DNA of 64,000 bases, taken from assembly GCA_022792835.1 (NCBI GenBank), contig JAAWBT010000005.1, forward strand, positions 1-64,000, read 5' to 3'. This DNA is from Lachnospiraceae bacterium. Its GTDB lineage: Bacteria; Bacillota; Clostridia; Lachnospirales; Lachnospiraceae. A program made the position numbers and the translations under genes. The notes beneath the pieces were generated by a model. The model searched no databases. It saw only the letters and a list, made by a program, of their open reading frames with translations, and was not told the DNA's origin. Positions 42,756 through 49,400 of the stretch are shown piece by piece. Each line of letters opens with the position of its first letter. Position 1 is the stretch's first letter.

Positions 42756-43016
42756 TTAATACAGCTTTTTCAAGCCTTCATCCGGTTTTGCGATTACATT
42801 CGTGCTGACTACTTTCCCGATGCGCTCCGCCGCATCTTCTGCCGCCTCTACGGCAGTGCGCACCGCGCCGATCTCTCCCTTGATGATCACTGCCACCATG
42901 CCTGCTCCTGTATTTTCTTTGCCAACCACTGCCACGTCTGCGGCCTTCAGCGCAGCATCCGCCGCCTCCACGGCCGGGACCAGGCCAAACACTTCAATAT
43001 AGCCGTAAGAATCCAT
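42756..43016 (-). CDS. Microcompartment shell hexamer protein (BMC-H)
   Basis: 86 residues, one BMC domain covering nearly the whole chain: YGYIEVFGLVPAVEAADAAL, conserved Lys in DAALKAADV, GMVAVIIKGEIGAVRTAVEA. The loop that lines the hexamer pore reads ENTGAG. Forms flat hexagonal tiles that assemble into the protein shell. Third of three consecutive BMC-H genes, 14 bp before the aldolase; ATG after gaggaggtataaag. Confidence 0.95.
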   Translation of the reverse strand: MDSYGYIEVFGLVPAVEAADAALKAADVAVVGKENTGAGMVAVIIKGEIGAVRTAVEAAEDAAERIGKVVSTNVIAKPDEGLKKLY

Positions 43017-43018
43017 CT

Positions 43019-43309
43019 TTATACCTCCTCACCCTCTGTCATCGCAAGCGTCAGCACCTTCTGCGCATCTAAGCTGGGTCTGGCAATCACATTCGTACAG
43101 TGCAGCTTTCCGGCTTTCTTTGCCGCGTCCGCTCCCGCATCCACTGCCGTGCGTACAGCCCCGATCTCTCCACGTACCGCAACTGTGACCATACCGCCTC
43201 CGATCACCTCCATGCCGACCAGCTCTACATTTGCAGCTTTTACCATGGCGTCTGCCCCGGCCACCGCCGGCACATAGCCGATCACTTCAAGAAATCCCCA
43301 GGACAACAT
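43019..43309 (-). CDS. Microcompartment shell hexamer protein (BMC-H)
   Basis: 96 residues. WGFLEVIGYVPAVAGADAMV, Lys in DAMVKAANV, GMVTVAVRGEIGAVRTAVDAG; pore loop VIGGGM is close to the canonical form. A 15-residue C-terminal tail (QKVLTLAMTEGEEV) extends past the BMC fold. Middle gene of the BMC-H triplet, 2 bp before the next. Confidence 0.95.
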   Translation of the reverse strand: MLSWGFLEVIGYVPAVAGADAMVKAANVELVGMEVIGGGMVTVAVRGEIGAVRTAVDAGADAAKKAGKLHCTNVIARPSLDAQKVLTLAMTEGEEV

Positions 43310-43310
43310 A

Positions 43311-43589
43311 TTACTCTCCCTCCTTCCCCAATATCATCTCAAGAAGTTCTTTTGCCGGACGGGCAATGGTCAGACATCCTTCCATGGCATCCATCTGATT
43401 TGCCGCTGTCACCCCTGCGTCCACAGCCATCCGCACAGCCCCCACGTCTCCCCGCACCACGATCGTCACCAATCCAGCTCCGACCCATACCTTTTTGAGA
43501 ATCTCCACATTTGCGGACTTGGCCATCGCATCAGCCACCGCAAAGGCGGGCACATAGCCCTTTGTCTCCACAAAACCCATTGACTGCAT
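43311..43589 (-). CDS. Microcompartment shell hexamer protein (BMC-H)
   Basis: 92 residues. MGFVETKGYVPAFAVADAMA, Lys in DAMAKSANV, GLVTIVVRGDVGAVRMAVDAG. The pore loop KKVWVGAG carries a bulky Trp just before the Gly-x-Gly turn, unlike its two neighbours, so this hexamer may have a differently gated pore. First of the BMC-H triplet, 34 bp after the pentamer gene. Confidence 0.95.
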   Translation of the reverse strand: MQSMGFVETKGYVPAFAVADAMAKSANVEILKKVWVGAGLVTIVVRGDVGAVRMAVDAGVTAANQMDAMEGCLTIARPAKELLEMILGKEGE

Positions 43590-43622
43590 AGTTCATGCTC
43601 CCTTCTTCATACTGATAACAGA

Positions 43623-43856
43623 TTAGGATTCTGCCACCGAATCAACAATTCCTATAATCCTCTCGTCAATCAAATGTTCCTGACTGGTAAAAAACGAACG
43701 GCTGACCAGCACGTCGCTGCCCACTCCGGCTCCAACCATGTCTACGGCCACGATCCTTTTGCCGTCCGCCGCCTCGCACAGTAAAAGTTTTTTTCCGATC
43801 AGACATTCCTCTTTTTCCTGTGAAACAACGGTTCCTACCACCTTATACAGCCGCAT
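43623..43856 (-). CDS. Microcompartment vertex pentamer protein (EutN/CcmL family)
   Basis: 77 residues from the ATG at 43856 (after aaggagaagg); a 44-residue longer frame is rejected. LYKVVGTVVSQEKEECLIGK, KLLLCEAADGKRIVAVD and MVGAGVGSDVLV are the family core. The usual GSxAR loop after VLV is replaced by SRSFFTSQEH. Pentamers close the twelve vertices of the shell; a single copy of the gene is enough for a closed particle. Confidence 0.92.
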   Translation of the reverse strand: MRLYKVVGTVVSQEKEECLIGKKLLLCEAADGKRIVAVDMVGAGVGSDVLVSRSFFTSQEHLIDERIIGIVDSVAES

Positions 43857-43965
43857 AACAGTTCCTTCTCCTTCCTGGACGACTGCAGGAAACGCCGTGC
43901 AGCAAGTGATTTTCCTCACCGCACAGCGTCCCTCGCTGCTAATTTTCCTGTACGCCCATGTGCAA

Positions 43966-45204
43966 TTAAAAAGCCGGCATATATCCACTGTCGCGGTCTA
44001 CCACCAGCTTGCCGCCGCGGTAAACCTTCCGGATCGCATCATGATTTTGAAGGATCGTGATATCTTTAAGCGGGTCACCGTCCACCACCAAAAAATCCGC
44101 CGTCTTTCCGGCTTCCAAGCTGCCAATGTCCGGCTGCCTGAGTGCCTCCGCCGTCACCGAGGTGGCAGCGATGATCGCCTCCATGGGTGTCATACCTCCA
44201 ATCTCCACCAGGCATTCCAGCTCATAAGCATTGTCCCCGTGGTAATTAAAGGGAGTACCGCAGTCTGTGCCGCATCCCACTTTTACTCCGGCGGCTATCG
44301 CCTTTCGCAGATTGATAAAATGTTTTTGGGCAAAAAACTCCACCTTTTTCCGATGGTCCTCCGGCACACCGCCTTCCGGACCATACTTGATTGTCTTAAA
44401 AGAAGCCAAGGTTGACATCAGATAAGTACCCTTCTCGGCCATCTCCCCAATGGTCTCTTCATTCAGGAAGGTGCCATGTTCGATGGTGCGCACGCCGGCG
44501 CGGACTGCATTGGCACAGCCCTCCTCGCCGATACAGTGGGCAGAGGTGCAGATTCCGTTCTTCTCCGCTTCAATCACGGCGGCCCGCATTTCATCCTCAT
44601 TTAACTGTGCCACCGTGGCCGGTCCCGGGGACATGCCGCCGCCTGTGGCCATCAGCTTGATATTGTCCACCCGGCGCTTAATCCGCTTACGCGCCGCCTT
44701 GCGCACCTCATCCACACCATCTGCAACCTCGGCGATCCAGTCAAGCGACACCTCTCCCGGCAACATATCTCCATGGCCGCCGGTGATTGTGATCGCCTTT
44801 CCTGCCGCCAGAATCCGCGGTCCCACAATCAGCCCTTCATTGACCGCGTTGCGGATGTCGATATCCACCTCGCCCTTTTCTCCACAGCAGCGGATCGTAG
44901 TAAAACCGGCAGCCAAATCCCGCTGAGCCCGAAGTACCCCCAAGATCACATTCAAACCCGCCGTGTCCAATACGGAATTTCGGAAATTGTCCGGCGCGCC
45001 ATCCATAGACAGATGTACATGGGCGTCGATTAACCCCGGCATCACTGTTTTTCCTCCCATGTCTATGACAGGAACCCCACTGCAGAACGATTCATCATAA
45101 GAACCTGCGTACAGAATCTTATCCTCCCGCACCGCCACCATTCCGTCCGTAATCGGCGCAGCAGAAACACCGTCGATCAGATAGCAATTTTTTAATATGA
45201 ACAT
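43966..45204 (-). CDS. Metal-dependent amidohydrolase (imidazolonepropionase/dipeptidase-like)
   Basis: 412 residues from the ATG at 45204 (after aagggggacaggctt). Amidohydrolase superfamily with a complete metal set: H62 and H64 in LIDAHVHLS, K183 in NIKLMATGG, H223 in SAHCIGEEG, H243 in TIEHGTF, D314 in GTDCGTPF. Resembles the branch with Xaa-Pro/Xaa-Arg dipeptidases and imidazolonepropionase-related enzymes. Unlike the two enzymes at the operon end it has no N-terminal extension, so it probably acts in the cytosol before the substrate enters the shell. It overlaps nothing and lies 110 bp upstream of the pentamer gene. Confidence 0.87.
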   Translation of the reverse strand: MFILKNCYLIDGVSAAPITDGMVAVREDKILYAGSYDESFCSGVPVIDMGGKTVMPGLIDAHVHLSMDGAPDNFRNSVLDTAGLNVILGVLRAQRDLAAGFTTIRCCGEKGEVDIDIRNAVNEGLIVGPRILAAGKAITITGGHGDMLPGEVSLDWIAEVADGVDEVRKAARKRIKRRVDNIKLMATGGGMSPGPATVAQLNEDEMRAAVIEAEKNGICTSAHCIGEEGCANAVRAGVRTIEHGTFLNEETIGEMAEKGTYLMSTLASFKTIKYGPEGGVPEDHRKKVEFFAQKHFINLRKAIAAGVKVGCGTDCGTPFNYHGDNAYELECLVEIGGMTPMEAIIAATSVTAEALRQPDIGSLEAGKTADFLVVDGDPLKDITILQNHDAIRKVYRGGKLVVDRDSGYMPAF

Positions 45205-45217
45205 AAGCCTGTCCCCC

Positions 45218-46630
45218 TTATGCATAGCCAATCATCTGTGCAATAATCAGTGCACCGCTGCCAAGCAGCGTCATAATTCCCACATAAGGTAAAATAAATT
45301 TCAGCCATTTCTGATAGGGAATTTTGGCACAGGCCAGCACTGCCATCAGCACACCAGAAGTCGGGAACATGATATTCGTCAGTCCATCTCCCATCTGAGA
45401 AGCTAAAATCAACGCATTGGGTTCAAGTCCCACCACATCGCCAAGGGGGGCCAGGATCGGCATGGTAATCAAAAACTGACCGCTGCCGGAATTGACCAGG
45501 AAGTTAAACAACTCCTGAACAATAAAAATGCCCACCAATGAAACTGATTTCGGCAGAAAGACGATCACAGAGGCCAGGGAGTGGATGACCACATCAATAA
45601 TTCCGCCCTGTGTCAAGATCACGGCAATACAGTTGGACAGACCACAGACCAGGGCTGCCGCCACCACGCTGCTGGCGCCTTTGGCAAATGCGATGCAGGC
45701 CTTATTCACGCCGATACCACCGACAATCGCCGAGAGCACTGCCGCTAATAAGAACATGGCGATAATCTCGTTCATGTACCAGCCCCACTTGATGATACCA
45801 AAAACCATAACCGCCAATATTGCCGCCAGCGTGATTCCAATCATCACCTGTCTGCCCGGAGCGCATATCTGTTCTTCTTCCCGTTCTGCCTCCAGCTGCA
45901 CTGCATAAGCCTTGCTTTCCTGATAAACGAGACTTGATTCAGGATTTACCTTTACCTTTTTTGCATAACGGAGCACATACCACACACCGACAAAGAAGAA
46001 AACCACCTGTAAAATAATACGGTACCAGGAGCCGGAATACAACTCAAGCCCCGTAATCTGCTGGCCTATCGCAACCGTAAAAGGGTTCGTCACGGACACG
46101 GCAAAGGCGGTTACGGCACTAACCATGACACAGGCCATAGCTGTCATGGTATCATATCCCAGCATCAGCACAATTGGAAGGATTGCCGGCAGATAAACAA
46201 TCATCAGCTCTGCGCCGCCCACGATCGCCGCAATCAGTGCAAACACAAACATCAGCACAGGAAACAGCATATAGTCTCTCTTCTTAAATTTCCGGCTCAG
46301 GTTCTTCACTGCTCCGGCAATTGCTCCTGTGGCGTTGATAACCTCCCAGGCTCCGCCGATGATGATGACAGCAAAGGCCACCATGGCTGCGCCGGTCAGC
46401 CCATCCAAAATCAAGGTCATAAATTTCCATGGCGTCAGCCATGCTTTTTCTGTGTAATGGAATGATTCCGGGTCCACAATCATTCTGGAAGTCCCTTCCA
46501 ACGGAACCCGTTCATAACTGCCGGACGGTATTATCCAGGTCGCAATCAGCGCAACCACCATTAAAATCAGCAGAATAGCAAATACATGAGGAATTTCCCT
46601 CTTTTTTTCTCTCGCTCTTTTATCAGGCAT
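45218..46630 (-). CDS. YfcC-family membrane transporter
   Basis: 470 residues, about 12 hydrophobic segments. Family features: PHVFAILLILMVVALIATWI, IIPSGSYERV, VGGAELMIVYLPAILPI, VNSGSGQFLITMPILAPLGD and NIMFPTSGVLMAVLACAKI. YfcC/DcuC-like carriers move C4-dicarboxylates, basic amino acids or peptides-like substrates; the true substrate is unknown. First gene of the microcompartment operon, start after aaaggggg, which points to uptake of the substrate for the shell pathway. Confidence 0.88.
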   Translation of the reverse strand: MPDKRAREKKREIPHVFAILLILMVVALIATWIIPSGSYERVPLEGTSRMIVDPESFHYTEKAWLTPWKFMTLILDGLTGAAMVAFAVIIIGGAWEVINATGAIAGAVKNLSRKFKKRDYMLFPVLMFVFALIAAIVGGAELMIVYLPAILPIVLMLGYDTMTAMACVMVSAVTAFAVSVTNPFTVAIGQQITGLELYSGSWYRIILQVVFFFVGVWYVLRYAKKVKVNPESSLVYQESKAYAVQLEAEREEEQICAPGRQVMIGITLAAILAVMVFGIIKWGWYMNEIIAMFLLAAVLSAIVGGIGVNKACIAFAKGASSVVAAALVCGLSNCIAVILTQGGIIDVVIHSLASVIVFLPKSVSLVGIFIVQELFNFLVNSGSGQFLITMPILAPLGDVVGLEPNALILASQMGDGLTNIMFPTSGVLMAVLACAKIPYQKWLKFILPYVGIMTLLGSGALIIAQMIGYA

Positions 46631-46923
46631 AAAGCTCCCCCTTTAGAAATGTCTTCTATATGTATCAATGAAATTGTCTGTTTCTGATTATCATTATGGC
46701 ACTGCACCCCTCCTTTCTTTCATGAATTTTTGGACGTCCTTTTTTATTTCAAAATACCTTTATTTTTTCATATTGTCTGTAAAGTGGTTTACATTTTCTC
46801 TCATTTATTTTTTAATAATACTAAATTGCATTATTTTGGATTTTGTAAAATAGATGACAGAATCACTGCTGTATTTGTGATAAATTACAGACAATTATTG
46901 CAGATATAAGGAGGATATTCGTT
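46631..46923. promoter_or_regulatory. Divergent control region of microcompartment operon and aminotransferase
   Basis: A 293-bp AT-rich gap. It contains the perfect inverted repeat TGTAAA-GTGG-TTTACA (46778-46793) and, on the minus strand, a -10-like TATTTT (46751-46756) centred 32 bp from the repeat centre, matching class II CRP/FNR activation of the shell operon. On the plus strand TTTACA of the repeat could serve as -35 with TAATAA 19 bp later. A GGACGTCC palindrome lies at about 46732-46739. Confidence 0.6.
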
Positions 46924-48027
46924 ATGTTTCAGGATCTTGTCAGTCAGTTTGTAAAAGAAGCGCCGCCTTATAATTTCGGAGTCGGTGATACGTTCAAACC
47001 GTTCCGCGAAGGGGTAGAGAAGGTCATCATCATGCACAAAAATGAAAATCCATACGGCACTTCCCCCAAAGCAGCAGCGGCCATGCAGGACCAGGCGTCC
47101 CATTCCAACCGCTACCCAACCATGCGTGCCGACCGGCTGCGGGAAAAGCTGGCCGTCAAACATGGCGTGGACATCTCTCAGATCATGGTCACCCAGGGCG
47201 GTACCTCTGCCCTTGGCTTCATTTCTGAGATGCTGATCCAGGACGGTGATGAGGTGATCGTTACCACCCCAGCCTACCCCAACTACCTGAATCTGACAAA
47301 AAAGTACAACGGCGTGCTGGTCGAGGTTCCTTCCGATGAAAATTATATTCCTCATTTCGATGACATTATGGCCTCGGTCACAGATAAAACTAAACTGATC
47401 TTTCTGGCCAATCCCAACAACCCAACCGGGACCATCTGTGACGACGATGCCCTGCGGAAGTTTTTGCACAGGCTTCAGGATCATGTGGTCCTTGTGGTGG
47501 ATGAGGCCTACTTTGACTTCATTGAACGGCCCGGCTGTCGCAGCATGATTGATGAGGTGGCTGACCATGTGAATCTGATTGTGGTACGCACTTTTTCCAA
47601 AATCTATGGCATGGCCGGCTCCCGAATCGGCTATATGATCTCCAACCCGGAAATCATTCACTATCTGGAGATCACCAGCACTGGTTACTGCTGCAACCGT
47701 GTAGGTCTGGCCGGCGCCGAAGCTGCTCTGGAAGACCGGGAGTTTATCGAAATGACAATTGCTGAAAACAAGAAAGGCCGCGATTATCTGACAGAAGTGA
47801 TGAAAGAACTGGGTTTCGACGTATGGGAATCCCATACCAATTTCATTTTCTTTGACCCCCACATTCCCATAAAAGAATTTGCTGATGAGCTCTATACCTT
47901 TGGCGTAAAAATCCGCGGTGATTTCGTCAGAGCCCGCATCAGTATCGGAACCATGGCGGAAAACAGAATTGCTGCCAAAGCTATGGAGCAGATTGTAAAA
48001 GAATATAAAGAAAAATCATCGAAATAA
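46924..48027 (+). CDS. HisC-type class I/II aminotransferase
   Basis: 367 residues. Fold type I PLP enzyme: MHKNENPYGTSPKAAAAM at the N-terminus, LANPNNPTGTICDD, VDEAYFDFIE, and the PLP-lysine motif RTFSKIYGMAGSRIGYM. Overall closest to histidinol-phosphate aminotransferase relatives, but no his genes are near. It diverges from the shell operon and shares its control region, suggesting removal of an amino group from a substrate or product of that pathway. ATG follows aaggaggatattcgtt. Confidence 0.9.
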   Translation: MFQDLVSQFVKEAPPYNFGVGDTFKPFREGVEKVIIMHKNENPYGTSPKAAAAMQDQASHSNRYPTMRADRLREKLAVKHGVDISQIMVTQGGTSALGFISEMLIQDGDEVIVTTPAYPNYLNLTKKYNGVLVEVPSDENYIPHFDDIMASVTDKTKLIFLANPNNPTGTICDDDALRKFLHRLQDHVVLVVDEAYFDFIERPGCRSMIDEVADHVNLIVVRTFSKIYGMAGSRIGYMISNPEIIHYLEITSTGYCCNRVGLAGAEAALEDREFIEMTIAENKKGRDYLTEVMKELGFDVWESHTNFIFFDPHIPIKEFADELYTFGVKIRGDFVRARISIGTMAENRIAAKAMEQIVKEYKEKSSK

Positions 48028-48069
48028 TTGGCTGTCTCTTTTGGAAAACGCCATTTTTGCCGCAATCTC

Positions 48070-48132
48070 TTGACATTTATGCATGGATAGTGTAATATTG
48101 GCATATACTTAATGTAGTATCAAAAACTACAT
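48070..48132 (+). promoter_or_regulatory. Promoter and inverted repeat upstream of the TrhA gene
   Basis: TTGACA (48070-48075), 17 bp, TAATAT (48093-48098). A 7-bp inverted repeat ATGTAGT-n7-ACTACAT (48112-48132) starts near the expected start site and could be an operator or a 5' hairpin. Confidence 0.6.
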
Positions 48133-48153
48133 GTTGCGTTAGGAGGCGGCGAT

Positions 48154-48819
48154 ATGAAGAACTTAAAACCAAAAGATCCAGGTAGTGCCATCACTCATTT
48201 TATCGGCTGGCTGATGGCCATATTTGCAGCTACGCCACTTTTAATCCGGGCGGCAAAGGCACCGGACAGGATCCATGTCATCTGCCTGACGGTTTTTATC
48301 CTCAGTATGATTTTCTTATACGGCGCCAGCACCATTTATCATACCCTGGATATTTCTCCCAGGATCAACAAAGTCTTAAAAAAAATTGACCATATGATGA
48401 TTTTCATCCTGATCGCAGGAACCTACACGCCGGTCTGCGTCATTGTCATCGGCGGTCGTCAAGGAGCGTTCCTTTTGGGTCTTGTCTGGACCATTGCCAT
48501 CTGTGGGATACTCATCAAAGCCTTTTGGATCAACTGCCCGAAATGGTTTTCATCTGTCCTCTATATCGGCATGGGTTGGGTCTGTGTGCTCTCATTTACC
48601 CAGATTCTTAACAGTCTGTCCCATGCAGCGTTCGGCTGGCTTTTGGCCGGCGGTATTATCTATACCATCGGCGGCATTATTTATGCCCTCAAACTTCCGA
48701 TTTTTAATTCCAGGCACAAATATTTTGGTTCCCACGAGATTTTCCATCTGTTTGTCCTGGCCGGAAGTTTCTGCCATTTCATTCTTATGTATCGTTTCGT
48801 GGCTTTCATGCCTGTGTAA
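48154..48819 (+). CDS. Hemolysin III/TrhA (PAQR-like) membrane protein
   Basis: 221 residues, seven hydrophobic segments. SAITHFIGWLMAIFAATPLL, FLYGASTIYHTL with a conserved Ser-x-x-x-His, IDHMMIFILIAGTYTPVCV and SHEIFHLFVLAGSFCHFILM with the second His pair are the PAQR metal-site motifs. Related proteins in Bacillus and E. coli affect membrane lipid homeostasis; the name hemolysin III is historical. Start after taggaggcggcgat. It converges with the GIY-YIG gene and overlaps it by 14 bp. Confidence 0.93.
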   Translation: MKNLKPKDPGSAITHFIGWLMAIFAATPLLIRAAKAPDRIHVICLTVFILSMIFLYGASTIYHTLDISPRINKVLKKIDHMMIFILIAGTYTPVCVIVIGGRQGAFLLGLVWTIAICGILIKAFWINCPKWFSSVLYIGMGWVCVLSFTQILNSLSHAAFGWLLAGGIIYTIGGIIYALKLPIFNSRHKYFGSHEIFHLFVLAGSFCHFILMYRFVAFMPV

Positions 48820-49066
48820 AACCGCAAATTAACAGCAGCTTGTCCTTCCTGGACATCCGCTTGATTGCAGCTTCTCTGCGCATGGCCTCTGATTTCGTGG
48901 CAAAACGCTCCCAGTAAACCAGTTCTACCGGCCTCCGGCTCCTTGTATATCTGGCGCCCTGGCCGGACTGGTGGGCCGTTATCCGTTGTTCCAGATGGTT
49001 TGTCCAGCCTGTGTAGAGGCTTCCGTCGCTGCATTTTAAAATATAGGTATAGTTTTCCAAATCCAC
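48806..49066 (-). CDS. GIY-YIG domain protein (UPF0213/YhbQ type)
   Basis: 86 residues from a GTG at 49066; the ATG frame to 49195 adds 43 residues without family resemblance. NYTYILKCSDGSLYTGWTNH is the GIY-YIG core, followed by LEQRITAHQSGQGARYTRSR and ELVYWERFATKSEAMRREAA with the conserved Glu. These small single-domain proteins are predicted structure-specific nucleases linked to DNA repair. Start choice is not certain. Confidence 0.85.
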   Translation of the reverse strand: MDLENYTYILKCSDGSLYTGWTNHLEQRITAHQSGQGARYTRSRRPVELVYWERFATKSEAMRREAAIKRMSRKDKLLLICGFTQA

Positions 49067-49400
49067 TTCTCTTCTGCCCCATAAATACTTTCTTATTATA
49101 TGTAAGCGTGCGGAAAACCGCACGCTATCCATGCTTTCGCATCTGTGGAACCTGCCTGTGGCAGACTTCCTGTATTTATATAAAGCACCAGACATGGAGC
49201 GGACTTGCCGCCCCTGGTATCTAAAAAGAATTTCGCATAGCGAAACTATCAGGAAAAGCCTGTGAATGTCTGTTTTTGTCTGATGCCTGCCATCCGGCCT
49301 TATGGTCCAATACAGCTTTCCCGTCTATAATTTATCTTATGTATTTTCTCCCGTTTTGTCTACTGAATTTTTCAGTGTAAACAGAAAATTTTCTTTTTTG
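49067..49400. other. Intergenic stretch with a perfect 9-bp hairpin
   Basis: Contains AGCGTGCGG-aaaa-CCGCACGCT (49105-49126), a perfect stem with a 4-nt loop, and a minus-strand TATAAT just beyond it (about 49096-49101), possibly the GIY-YIG gene promoter. The remainder to 49400 shows no gene or known RNA. Confidence 0.5.

Noticed and set aside
46885-47862. Minus-strand open frame of 325 codons
   Set aside because: Antisense to the HisC-type aminotransferase, which has all PLP motifs.
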